From positions 2,976,001 through 3,040,000 of the forward strand of contig VNWV01000003.1 in the NCBI GenBank assembly GCA_009801085.1: a stretch of DNA of 64,000 nt. The letters are read 5' to 3'. A model generated the notes under the pieces. That model searched no databases, was not told the DNA's origin, and saw only the letters and a program-made list of their open reading frames with translations. Below, one piece after another: positions 45,491 through 57,109 of this stretch (within the stretch, counting starts at the first letter, position 1; every line of letters begins with the position of its first letter). Source of the stretch: Lasiodiplodia sp. COLG20. Lineage: Eukaryota > Ascomycota > Dothideomycetes > Botryosphaeriales > Botryosphaeriaceae. A program made the translations under genes and the position numbers.

Positions 45491-48400
45491 GGAATTAGGC
45501 CGAAGGGGACGGCCGACTGCCGTTCGCATCCCTCACGGTCTTCCTTCCAGACCCTTTCTTTTCGTGGGCCCTCATCACACGATGGAGTCGGACCCTCATC
45601 GGCTTCGTTAATCTCCCCGGGGACCAGGGTCCTGTGCCCCACGGCTCAAAGTCTATTATTTGGGCCCAGTACGCCCCCGCAGCGCATTCCGGATAAGACC
45701 GGCAGCGACGGAGCGACTCACTTGCCATCACTCACATTTACGACATGACTCAGGCATCTCAACCTCTCGTCACCTTCAACATTCTTCACCGGCACCGCCG
45801 CTCCCGTCGAGGGCATTGGGATGGGCCTAGACGGCCGCCCACGCCCACACCACCCCGTAACGACCTTCAAATTGCGAAACACGACCAGCATCATTAGCAT
45901 TTGCACCGGCGTTAGAAAGCGGTATCTTGGCCATGACAATTATCCGATCATTAAAGGTGCCATGGATTCAAGACGCCGGATCAATGGGTCTCGGTTCATC
46001 AGCATCATCGCCATCGCATCACGATCATCACTTATCGTCGTCATCATTGTCATCACAGCGCATTTCCTCTCATCATGGTCTTTTATGGTCGTCGGAGCCC
46101 CATCGAGGATGGGCCTGGCACACAGAAGCGTCCTTTCCTTTGCTTGTTCATTTCTGCACCGCGACACGACCTTGTGAAGACGAACGGTAACACGTCCTCT
46201 TCATTCATTGCACTGGCGTTGGAATCCAAAACAAGTCATGGCTCGACATGACTGCAACGGGTTGTTTTCCGCTCTTGGGGTGTCAACTTCTCTCTCATGA
46301 CTTATGGATACTCTTACTTGTTATTGTTATTTCATTATACGGCCGAAGGCGTAATGGCAGGGGCGGGAGCCTCATCAGCTTGCAGTTTGATTTTCTTGTT
46401 ACCAACTGAGTGGAGGAAAAGGTGTGGGAAGCGAGGAGATGAGGCTGAGGGTGTGAAAGCCTGACCTTTTTTCCTTCTCGTGCTCCTATTACCGTTACCT
46501 GTACGAAACGAAAGTACTCCGGAATTCTTTTTTCCTTATGTCGTATTCATGCATAGATAGAGCTTCCTTCTGTCCTACTTTTCCATACCAAGAGCGAGCA
46601 CGGCTGGATGAGCTGGGGTAACACCGACTTCGTGGCGCTTGTTCGTCTCTTGGTATCCGGGGGGGAAGGAGCTCTCTGATTATTAGACAAATTCTGAAAT
46701 GGGATTGGTTCGCCGAACCAGTCAGCTTTCTCACTGCTTACCACCTGCCTTTTTCCGACGCTTCAGCTATGAGACCATAATTTTGATTTCTCAGCCAATC
46801 ACAAAGCTGCTACCTACGTGGCTACCCACCATTGTCTTGACGCGGCGTTTGCCAAGGACGCTTCCCGTATTCTAGGTCCTCAGCTTGCCTTTGATCTGAC
46901 TGTCGTGCGAGGCAGGTGGGAAGAGCACACGTACGCGCTCTCTTTCGCGTATCTCCGAACGACAGAGAAATAAAAAGAGAAAGAGGGTCAGCAAGATGCC
47001 AAGGAGTGCTAGTAGCTAAGCATGATTACTATGTAGTCGTCTCTTGGCCACCACACCCCGCATTTCTAACATGCGCCTATCCTCTTGCGAAATAGGCGGG
47101 GTACGAACGACAAAGGGGACGGAATGGCTTAGAAATGTGCTGGAGATCGCAGAGAAGCGGCGACACTGCTTGGGGTTCATGATTACTTGGTGTCGCGTAA
47201 TGCTTGCTAAGGAGCTTGATCCTGCTAGCAGCAGATTGGCGAGAGGATTCTGAGATACGGCCCTTCTTTTCCACAGGGCTGAAGGCGAAACAGAAATAGA
47301 CGCGACTTAGGGTTGTCGCGGTAGCCGTAAACGGCACGCATGGGCATGACGCGAAGGCTTCGCGGCCGCCATTTTTTGGTCCTAAACATTCCGGTCCCCG
47401 GGACGGACAACGTTGCGCGCTCCCTTCCTTTTTCGTGCCAAGTACCCTTCCTTCAGTGGTTCTCGGGAACTATGCACATCTACGACGGTCCGATCGGCAG
47501 CGCCACATATCTCACTCCTTCTCCCCGAGTCATCCGGGCCGTGTTCGCCGGAAAAGCCGAGGACGGGCGGCCGGTGGTCGGTGGCTTGAGCATTGCTTTC
47601 CTTCACCTCGTCCGCCTCTGCGCCCGCGTAGTAGCGCGCGTGTACGTGGCGCAACGGGAGAGAGGACGAAATTGCACAACCAGCGAATGGCGCGCGACAT
47701 CTTCGGTAAAGGAAGAAAAATTCACCAACACCAAGCCCGTCTCGGATCGGACGTCGCCGCCAAACGACGCCCCTTCTCGAACAAATGAGATTTTTCTCTC
47801 CCCCCTTTTTTTAGAACAACCGGGCGCTTCGTACCTCGCCAATGCAATTGCATGGTGCACGGTGGGCGCCGATGGCCGACGGACCGACAATGGCGAAAAC
47901 GGCGACCATAACGTCACTTTTTCTCGGCAACGCCAGTGGTGTGGTGAACGTTTCTTTTTCCCTGCCATTGATGACTGGCTGTATGGTTCTACAAAAACGG
48001 CCCGAACCACGGGAAAAGACACGCCGAACCGTGGTACGGGAATGCTGCGGTGGACCCCGAAGTGGGTGATGTGGTGAGAGCAACGGTGAGGGGGAGAGGA
48101 ATGAAGCACAATTGCTTCAACGTTCCAGCCAAGAAAAAAAAGAAAAAAAAAACAAACGTACGACGACGGCGATCGGTCCGAGGTAAGGCCCGTGTTTTCC
48201 GTTGTCTCGTGCGCACTCGCTCGCGTCTGTGTGCGCATGGTCATCAATATCGCGTGTTTGTGGCGGTCGTCCTCGGGAGAGTGACAAGCGAAGGAGGACC
48301 ATGCGGTTGCAAGCCACTCCGCCCGGGTCGCGCGTGCGCATGGGAACTAGTTGGTGGCTTTCGGGGCCGAACAAAAGGTTAGGAATGAAAGGCGTGGTCT

Positions 48401-51048
48401 AGAATCACCAGGGCGTTTTTTCGCTTTCGTGCTGCCGTCTCGGCTCCTCCTCTTAGTTCCGGGTCGTGAAATCGGGTTTTCGCTCGTGGTTCTTCGGGAT
48501 TTCCGCTCTCTTACTCTTTTGGCTTTCGAAAAGGTTATAGGCGCCGTTCTATCGCGTCGCGTCCAACGGTTGCGAACCATTGGTAGAGCGCATCACATGC
48601 TACAGGCGTACCAGAATTAACCTTCGACAACTGACTCGCACGCAGCTGGGTGCAAGACGACGCAAAGGTCTGGAAGAGTCGACTCTGCTCTTTATTAAAA
48701 GCTACAAGGCGGTTCGCTTAGCGTTGCACTTCTACTCTTAACGTTTCGATTACTACATCGACCTATTGATTGGCGCTTCGCCAGCCGCATCCTACAGTAA
48801 TTAGAGATATCAAGTAAACTGGTCTTATACGTAGCCTCGGTGTGCTCTACATTGCTCTAATTAGCAGCAGAGCCAAGATTCTACTTGTCTCCCCCCTCCT
48901 CTTTCGTCACCTTATGCGCTTAAACAACAGCATTACTAAATGCTTTCTGCTTTGCTAACAGCTACTTTAATGGGAGTCAGACACGAAAACTATATTTCTC
49001 TTACTAGCAACTTATCATATAAAGTGCGAAGAGCCGCACATAGTATTTACCCAGGATAGAAGGCCCAATCTGGCTTAGTCTCTGAGTGTATATAGTTTCT
49101 GCTAGTCGCGAACCCTTTAAAAAGTCAATCCATTATGATTTCAATGAAACCAGGATTAGTGGTCACCACAAGCTCCCAGCCCGAATGATATACCAATAAT
49201 ACACGCGCCGGATACCGCGGGCGACGGCTTTGTTCCAAATGTTATACCTCCCTTATTCGTGCAACTGTTATATATCCGCAGAATTTCCAGAGGCGCAATC
49301 CAAACTTAATTCAAGACCTGGCTGAGACATACAGCACAAACGCACGACATAAGATCCAAGACACCCACCTCTCAACAAAAGTTTAAGTTCAGCCCGACCG
49401 TAACCTACCGTGCATCTGCACGCAAATATCTCAAGAGACCGAAAAGATAATTCACAGCGAACGTGCAAAGAGACAGGGCAGCATTCTCGCTACAGAAGCT
49501 AGCTGAGTGAAGATCAACCGCCACAACGCTGGCTGAGTCTCTTGGCCTTTTCACTCCCCACCACGAGCCACTAGCATGAACATCAACACGCCACCGGTTG
49601 AGCGGAAGAACGGAAACAGTTACAATACATCAGCCAGGTTGATGAAACAAATCCAAGAACCATCCCCACTTGTGTGTGACGTTCACTTCCAAGGTCCCCA
49701 CAGTACTTCTTTAGGAAGGCGGCAAAATGGATAAAACTGGGGAAGCGATCGTGATCGATCGCCCTCCTTTCCAGACAAAGCGTAAATCCCTCGATTACAT
49801 ATCAGTGATTTGCACATTGCCAAAAAGAGCTCTGCGGGGCGCCTAGCGCTAAAAATCTGGTTATCGGAAACCAGCCCGTTGCCATCGAAAAGGTTCCAAC
49901 TGAACTGAACTCTTGCTTCTTTCGACGTTATCTGTCATGTGTGAGTATTGTCAACCATTGACCAGGCCAGTTCGCCTATGATTGCAATAACTGGAGCTTT
50001 CGTGTGGACTCTTTTGTTCAATACATATGTCGTGTGTTTATTTATAATTCGACTACTTCAGTCGTTCATCTACGCTTGTAATAATGAGCGACTTCACTCA
50101 CTCCTTCACCTGTATTGCGTTTAGAGTCACTTAACTGGTAGACATGTTCTTGAGATTTTGTTTCATAGTTCTTGCTTTTCTTTCCTAACGTCACCTAGTC
50201 CAAGTATGCTTACTCCAGGCTAGCCAATTGCCTTTGAACCAACATAACCCATACGTGACCAAATTGCCATAATGCCCATCTTCACTGACTCCATCCATCT
50301 CAGCTCCTCCGCCCACTGCCTTTCTGGCATCTATTACAAAATATGAGAGAAATAGGAAAATGTAAAAGAAGGCGAAGAGGTATGATACAAAAATCAACAA
50401 GATGCGCAAAGATTTTGCTCAAACCTGGTGGACAATGGTCCAAACCAAGTGAATGAGCCCCGGGTGCAAAAGGCAAAGGATTGCCGAGGCCGTCTCCCGC
50501 ATTGCTCACCTGAGCAACAAACCGTCCGCGGGGAATCGAAGACGGTAACGTGCGGATCGCTCACTAGCGAAAGCATCGACATCTCCCCTCAGTCTTGCGC
50601 ACCACCTATGCGCCATCAGATATCTCCCCACCTCTCATCAAGGAAAAATTTTCTTCGCCGGTGACACAGCAGCAAGGCGACACGAGATCCAGACGCAAGC
50701 AGAAAGTGAGGAGGCAAAAAGAAAGCAAGTCCGGCGACCGTACGACGCTCCTCCACGTGGCGTCGGTGCGTCCAAAGGGAAGAACGGCGGTGCTAACGAA
50801 ACGCACCGGTCTCGCCTCCCCGTATGTGGTTCCAGATCGGGCGGTGTGCATGCCGAAGAAGAAATGAGGGGTCGAACGTCAGAGCATATGCACGCACGGC
50901 CCGCGGGGCAGCTCCGCTAGTAGCAGCGGGTCGGCTGGTCGGCACAGGCGCGCGCTAATGCAATCGAGATGGTGTAGTCCGACAGGGCACCAGGACGACC
51001 GTCGTAGTTGGAGAGTGAGGGGTCGAATGCTGGTCTCGTCCTCGTGAT
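45491..51048. other. Five-and-a-half-kilobase gene-free stretch
   Basis: No gene is supported. Around 45.9-46.1 kb the plus strand has a CAT/ATC-rich low-complexity run. From about 47.0 to 48.5 kb the DNA is GC-rich with overlapping frames on both strands (the longest, 245 codons at 47.3-48.1 kb, shows no family pattern). From about 48.6 to 50.2 kb it turns AT-richer and stop-dense. An A-rich tract lies at 48,130-48,152. Confidence 0.5.
48620..49260. other. AT-rich, stop-dense block
   Basis: No frame stays open for 60 codons on either strand, unlike the rest of the window. The block resembles the one near 15.6-15.9 kb in composition. Decay of an old repeat by C-to-T mutation is a plausible but unproven origin. 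Confidence 0.35.
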
Positions 51049-53709
51049 TTATTTATTGGCCGGCGACTCAGACCCCACGACCGGGTTGTGGCCGGAAGGG
51101 AACTTGGAGTCGGAGGCCAGAGTCTCTGCGGGGTTGTCTGCGAGGCCTTGCGTTAGCTTGAATGATCTATTATTTTTCGGCAATGATGTAAGACTTCACA
51201 GCCAATGCCTCGGAAGTGTACACCTGCTGGTCCGTGGGGAAAATATTCTGGCCAGGGTAGCTCTGTCCTTCCTCGCACGACGGTGGTGTGTGCTTGGTGC
51301 ATTGCAGTAGCACTGCGAGGTGCAGCATACCGGCTGTTCGTGTTACAGTAGCACTAGGAAGCACTGCTACCGCGTGTACACTAATGCAGTGCACCGGCAC
51401 CTCAAGCCATTGTCGTGCAAGATAGGAAGAAGCGAGGCAGAGGCGTTCCAGATCATGGGAAGGTGAAGTGGGACGAAAAAGGAACGGGATTACTCACCAT
51501 GCCTAGCATAAAGACCATACTCCTCGTCGACGTACTTACCAACCTTGCCCTGCTCGACGTCCTTGCGGGTCAAGTTGAGCTTTCCCTTGGGAAGACCCAT
51601 GCTGCCGAGGAAAGTGACGGCATCCCGCCACTCGCGATCTTGCCTCTTCTTGTCCCAGCCAAGCTCAGCTGACATGATGTCAATGACGCTGGGCAGAGCC
51701 TCAAGAGCAGCCTGAGCATTCAGGAAAGCCAGACGAGTGCGTCTTGCGATGACATCGACGGCGTTCTGAGCGTACTCGTGACGGACGGCATAGCGGACCT
51801 CACCATCAATGAAGGGGTAGAGCGGGGAGATACGCTTGCCGCGAACAGGGTAGCGCTGCTCAGTGGGTCCAGCGAGAGCGCAGACAGTCCAGGCGCGATC
51901 ACCGTAAGCAGTGCAGAGGTGCTTAGCAACGTCCGTCTCAACGCCGAAGTGCTGGATTAAGTTGATGAACAAGGTCTTGCTGTATCCATGAGCGCCAATC
52001 AGACGGACCCTATGAGTCTGGCAGGTTCCGTCAAGAATTGCCTTTTCGTCGATAACGTCGGTACCAGAAACACGCGGGGGGTTGGCGAGGGGCTTAGGCT
52101 GCAGGTTGAATTCCTTGATAGCCTCGTCGACAGTCTGTTCAGACATTTCACGATACGTAGTCCACTTGCCACCAGCGCAGGTCAACAGTCCAGCGTCGGA
52201 GATGGTAATCAGATGGTTTCGAACGAGTCCCTCGGTCTTCTTTGCCTTGGGGTCACGGACCAGAGGACGAATACCAGACCAAGCAGCAAGTACATCGCCG
52301 CGGCGCACGTTAATATCGGGAGCGAGGTAACCGCTGATCTCGTTCAGAATCCAGCTGATCTCCTCCTCGCCAGCAACGGGGTTCTGCTTGACTTCGGTGG
52401 GAGCATCGGTAGTGCCAGCAATCGTGTTGCCGTGCCAGGGCAGGAAGAAGATAACGCGGCCGTCAGAGGTAGAGGGATCAATCAGACCCATGTTCGAAGG
52501 ACTGAAGTAACCGGGGAGGATGACATGGACACCAGAGCTGGGGGCAACGATTTCCTTGGTCTGGGGATCGTCCATTTTGCGGATGGAGTCGGTGAACGGA
52601 CCAGTAGCGTTGATGATACCCTTGGCGCGAATGGTGAACTCCTGGGGAACCTTGCCGTTTGCCTCATCGATGCAGTCCCTGACGCGAGCGCCGTTCAGTC
52701 TGCCATTGGCGTCCTTTTCCAAGCCCGTGACCTCAATGTGGTTGACAACGGTGGCGCCGTACAGAGCAGCCGTCATAGCGAGCGAAACGTTCATGCGGGA
52801 ATCATTGTGAGCACCGTCTGCGAGGAATTAGCGGTGGACCATTTGCCGGAAGCGTGGGGCGCGTACCGTAGTAAACCAGAGCACCGACGAGATCGGACTT
52901 CTTCAACATGGGGAAGGCGTCGATAGCCTTGCTCTTGGTGAGGAAGTACGAGGTCTCGATGTTCTCAGAGCCAGCCAGAAAGTCGTAGAACTTGGTTCCG
53001 GCCCAGAAGTACGGGGCCTTCCACCACTTGTCGATAGGAATCATGATCGGGAGCCATTGAGAGAGATGCGGGGCCGTGTCCAAGAAGTAGCGTCTTTCGC
53101 GGAGAGCTTCGACGACGAGCTTGTACCTGGGAGCGGGGTCAATTGAAATGGCGCGCGTAGAGACGGGGCGGGCAAGACTTACTGCGAGTAGTCCAATTCC
53201 CAAACAGCCTTTTCCAAATACCTGACACCACCGTGCACGAGCTTGGTGCTCTTGCTGCTCGTGCCGGAAGAGAAATCATCGCGTTCGACCAATGCAACCT
53301 TCAGACCGCGGGTGGCGGCGTCAAGGGCAATACCAGTACCAGTGGCGCCGCCGCCGATGACCAGAAGGTCGTACGGGTCGTCGCCGTTCGCATCGCGAGT
53401 AGAAGCCGAGTCGTTAGAACCAATAAAACCGGAGATGCCCTTCTTCGCCTTGTCCAGGGCGTGGGTCAAGTTGCGGGCGCAGCTGCTCTTCAGGTCGGCG
53501 ATCTGCTCCTCGCGCGACTTGACCTTGGGGAAGTTCGGGGGACTGAAGACGCCGCCAGGACCGTAGGTAGGCGGGGGGACGACGGCGGCTTCATTGCCGG
53601 GGATTTCGCGGGGTCGCAGGGAGGCGTAGAGGACACCACCACCGACGGTGGCAGCTCCCAGGGAGTAGAGGGCCGGCTTCAAAAAGCGCCGGGCGCCTTT
53701 GGAAGCCAT
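51049..53709 (-). CDS. GUT2: FAD-dependent glycerol-3-phosphate dehydrogenase, mitochondrial
   Basis: The enzyme oxidises glycerol-3-phosphate to dihydroxyacetone phosphate at the outer face of the inner mitochondrial membrane and feeds electrons to ubiquinone. Four exons are inferred: 53709-53183, 53126-52867, 52817-51498 and 51137-51049, giving about 731 residues. The N-terminus [20 protein letters not shown] is a presequence followed by a short hydrophobic span. The FAD fold is [20 protein letters not shown], and later motifs are [19 protein letters not shown] and [20 protein letters not shown]. The third exon would end in YGLYARHGE and a stop if unspliced. A GTGAGT donor exactly there, and an acceptor at 51138 preceded by AGCTAAC, add a last exon, [16 protein letters not shown]...ESPANK. 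No EF-hands are seen. Confidence 0.94.
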
Positions 53710-55160
53710 TGCAGCGGAGGGGGAGGGGCGAGGGATGGGGAGAAGAGGAGAAGGAGCAGAGCCCGGGGCGGGCGGGTAGATATTGGCAGCGCGCTGGAGC
53801 TGGGTGTTGGTGGGCTGGCGGGCGCACGCGTCAGGGAGCTTGGGCGCAGGCGCACGTCACTGCTGCCCGGCGCCGCAGCCAGAGAGGCAACAGGGGCCCA
53901 CGAAATTTTCCCGATGGCTCTCAGCGTCTCGCAGCTGGCAACAATTGGTGGTCGCAATGACGCAGGCAGCGTCCGGTATGAAGGCCGAGCGCCACCCGAG
54001 AGCCAGCCAAGCGCCCTCGACTCCACAGTTATGAGCTCAGGCGCCAGCTGCCCCTTGGGGAGCTCAATCCGCCGTCGAGATCCTTCCGTCTTTGTCATGC
54101 CCCCGCTCGCCAAACCTGCCTTCCGCCAGCGCTCCGCCCGCCGCCCGCCCATGTGACTCCGTGTCCGCGCAGCTCTCCAGGTCTCGCCTCATCTCGCAAC
54201 TCCTTTTGACGGTCCAGAACGGACCCAATGCTGACGCCCCTGAGTCCCGCGGAGCCCGACTTCGTTCAACAACCCCGTGTTGGGCGCCCCAAGCTCCACC
54301 AAGCTCCACGCTGCTCCCCGCTGCCCGGAGCGCCGTGCCGCGATCGGCACCGGGGTCCTTCCAGACACCTGGAGGACAGGTCTCCAGTTCTTCCAAGATT
54401 CCCATGCCTGGAGAATAGCGGGGACTCCAACTCGACATTACACCTTCCAACGTCATGCATCGTGGAATCGCCATCGCCGCCCGCTGCCTGCTGCCAGAAT
54501 TCGACCCGGTCCGACTGCGCTGCTGCTCATCATCTGCGTCTTGCCTCCTATTCAATATGCTGCCTGGGGCTGACAAAGATGCTGCTGGAAGAATCAACAC
54601 CAGCCATCGATGCTCGCCGGGGCTCCATCCTCCAATTGCACCAGCAGAAAAATATGGGAGATAGAGCATCGAGCGAGAACAGACTACGAGCATGACGTGC
54701 ATCTCTATCCCCACAGGAGGTGCGCCAGGCATCCCATCATGGAGAACCTGGCATTATCGACGATCTAAGTGGATACACTCCCGAATCTGACCGATTTCTA
54801 GCAGGACTGGGTCTGCCATTCGACTTTTCGATGCTTCTTACCTGGAAATCCGCGCCCTCGTGCCCGCGAATTGTCGGTCTGGTACCGGCAATTGAGCAGC
54901 AAGTGTCCTCCTGCATAACGACAACGGTCCTATTCTGTTTGACGCTAAGAGAACATCTGATTCTCCTTTCCGCGCCGGAGTCTTCTCCGCTATAGAGTCG
55001 CTTCTGCTATCAGGTCCTCGATTTGCCCCTGGACCCTACCCCTCTCCCGGCTACCAGACTCAGCATCGAATTATAGTCAGTAAACGCCACTGCCTCTCCA
55101 ACAACCACCAAGCAAAGCAGCTTGGTTGGTCCCGTAACAGTCCAGTTCCTGAACTGTACA
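53710..55160. promoter_or_regulatory. GUT2 upstream region and flank of the tRNA gene
   Basis: Immediately before the GUT2 start its own strand is a pure pyrimidine-rich leader (53712-53760). The remaining 1.4 kb up to the tRNA shows no supportable gene; overlapping open frames on both strands have no family pattern. Confidence 0.5.
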
Positions 55161-55232
55161 GGCCGCGTGGCCCAATGGCAAGGCGCTTGACTACGAATCA
55201 AGAGATTCCAGGTTCGACCCCTGGCGTGGTCA
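55161..55232 (+). tRNA. tRNA-Arg (anticodon ACG)
   Basis: The sequence folds as a complete cloverleaf without intron. The acceptor arm GGCCGCG (55161-55167) pairs with CGTGGTC using two G-U pairs; the anticodon stem CTTGA/TCAAG encloses CTACGAA, giving ACG, read as inosine-modified for CGU/C/A arginine codons. The A-box TGGCCCAATGG and B-box GGTTCGACCCC are present. A run of five T at 55237-55241 is the RNA polymerase III terminator. CCA is not encoded, as expected for a nuclear gene. Confidence 0.95.
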
Positions 55233-55236
55233 CATC

Positions 55237-55241
55237 TTTTT
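55237..55241 (+). terminator. Pol III T-run after tRNA-Arg
   Basis: Five consecutive T residues start five bases after the discriminator base of the tRNA gene. Confidence 0.8.
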
Positions 55242-55839
55242 GCCCGTTTGCACCAGGTGTGTTGTCAGAGTCTGCGTTCATGTGAACGTCTCGAAATTTT
55301 TTAACGGCGCTGGTGGCGTCCGGGCGCGGGCCACTGGGCAACATAGCCGATTGGCACGTGCCCCGGCGCGTGCAGCCCCAACAAGCGGACAGCCGAGCAG
55401 AGCCTCTTGCAAGTGCATGGGAGATCCCATTGTATTTTTCCGTCGCCAGCCACATGGAAGAATGATTGGGCTTCAACAGTCTGATCAGGAGAGCTGTGGT
55501 TTTTGCCGCCTGTCTGTTGTCCGACTTCGGGCCAGAACCTGCCGAACCAGAGAGACGACCTTACCTTCTTTCTTCCCCTTACCCCTATCTCTTTTGCTGT
55601 TGGCAATAAGTCTACTGCGTGTCACATTACTCGTGGTTTTCGAGAACCCCCCACTTATTGTTTCTCGAGAAGGGCAACTGTTCTGTGCTGCCAATACTCA
55701 GCGCAGTCTGAATCGTGAACTCCCTTTCAAAAGCAGATCATTGAACTATGGAACGTCAATGATATTGTCTATCAGGAAATCTAACGCTAGGTACATCCTT
55801 CGAATGTTGACACCAGCATAGCATCTCCTGAGCCAACAA
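55242..55839. other. Intergenic region after the tRNA
   Basis: I see no gene in these 598 bp. Confidence 0.5.
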
Positions 55840-56105
55840 CTACCATGTAGGATGTCGATACGGTGGCCTACTACGGCAATATGTCCTCGAGACGTTGGTT
55901 GCCGCCGCAGCATACATGGCATAGTTGACGGACAAGAGCGCGACGCCGAAAACGTTGGAGATATGCCAAATAGCCTCTGTCAGGCGATCGAATCGGTCTC
56001 ACGGATAACATACGGGATCCCCTGCGCCGCGACGTAGGTCGATTTCTCACGAACGTACCGCATGTCCAAGGTTAGGCAAGTCTGGTTGAGCAGATTTGAA
56101 CATGC
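55840..56105 (-). pseudogene. Relic of a GH79-like glycosidase (C-terminal part)
   Basis: On the minus strand one frame reads ...LLNQTCLTLD and AAQGIPYVIRETDSIA before a TGA at 55982-55980. A few bases beyond, the sequence continues, after a one-base frame change, as NVFGVALLSVNYAMYAAA and VSRTYC, then stops at 55842-55840. The order (GIPYVIxETxS, then a GVSxxFGxALWxVDYxLYAA-like block, then an aromatic-rich end) is how I know the catalytic-nucleophile region of fungal GH79 beta-glucuronidase-like proteins, where the Glu of GETNS is the nucleophile. Here Arg replaces the usual Gly before it. A stop and a frameshift within about 90 bases, and no upstream body, argue for a dead fragment. The family call is from memory of the motif only. 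Confidence 0.5.
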
Positions 56106-57109
56106 TTACGCCGATTTTCTCGTAAAAACCGCAGTGGTTATTGCTACGATTCTGACATGGCCCCAATCGCATCCCATTGCTGACGGAAAAGACGGTCCAG
56201 AAAAGACCACAGAAGCAGCAAAGGGAAACTAGAAGGAGGAGCGGAGGAACAGGGAACTTACCGCAGGCTCCACAAACGTCTTCTTCTGTCTCATCGCTAT
56301 ATGTCTTGCTCGATCGCTGCCTCTAGTCTGTCTACGGAGTATCATCTAGTTTCTTCCACTTAGATACCTGTTTTGTGAAAACGTCGGCTTGGAAGAGCAA
56401 AAGCGGCCGCTCGACGAGGGTAGTGTTGCTGCTGCTGAGATTAACGCTCACAATTTCGGCATACTCGAGCCATGGAATGCACAGTACGCCTCTAGTGACT
56501 ATGTTGAACATGTTCCGTGCACTGGGAAGACTATAGTGAATTGAGGAGCAGCATTAAAAATTAGATATAAGGAAGAGGAAATGGCAGAGAGGGACGCACA
56601 AACATTTGAAACTAATTATAAGAAAAGATTTGATCATCAAACTCATTCCTGACTTCGAACGCATTCTTTTCCCATCTTCTCCTCAAAAGCGCGCAACGCA
56701 TCACATGCCTCCAATACCGTCTGCGCCATCCCACTTTATCCATAACAGAAGTTCGATATCGGAATAACCTTGAGCGATTCCACGAATGCGGGACTCAACG
56801 TCAACGCGTCCAGTTGATCGGCGCCCGGGCCGGAGCAGCTTGCGATAAGCACGGTGGAGGTCTCCGTTTGTTGCTAGGTCGCTACATTTCGCATGGATAG
56901 AGGTGTGCCGGTGGCGGTAAGCTTTTGGAGGAGGGCATTGGTGGATACATGGGAATATACGGACTATCGGCCTATCCCAACCTACATTACTGGTAGGGTG
57001 CAGAAGCAATCGTGGGAATACGCCTGCAGCATAATCCCCTCTTGAAATTTTCTTGTTCGGATATCTGGCATCAGGCCGCTCCCCATATCTTCCCTATCTT
57101 CCAACTTCT
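56106..57109. other. Accessory region without a clear gene
   Basis: From about 56,350 to 56,530 both strands are open for 50-60 codons: minus reads MFNIVTRGVLCIPWLEYAE and onward to a GTATCT donor-like site near 56,368, while plus reads INAHNFGILEPWNAQYASS without any ATG. Neither is recognised; one may be a stray exon of a decayed gene, perhaps linked to the glycosidase relic downstream on the minus strand. The rest shows nothing. Confidence 0.35.

Noticed and set aside
45927..46190. 87-codon His/Ser-rich frame
   Set aside because: The His/Ser content comes from a CAT/ATC-rich run; no conserved block or splice partner.
47340..48077. 245-codon open frame on the plus strand
   Set aside because: It overlaps open frames on the other strand, has no family pattern and no splice partner, and lies in a GC-rich stretch where long frames arise by chance.
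51988..52926. 312-codon plus-strand frame antisense to GUT2
   Set aside because: Shadow frame of a clear gene; it crosses the GUT2 exon boundary.
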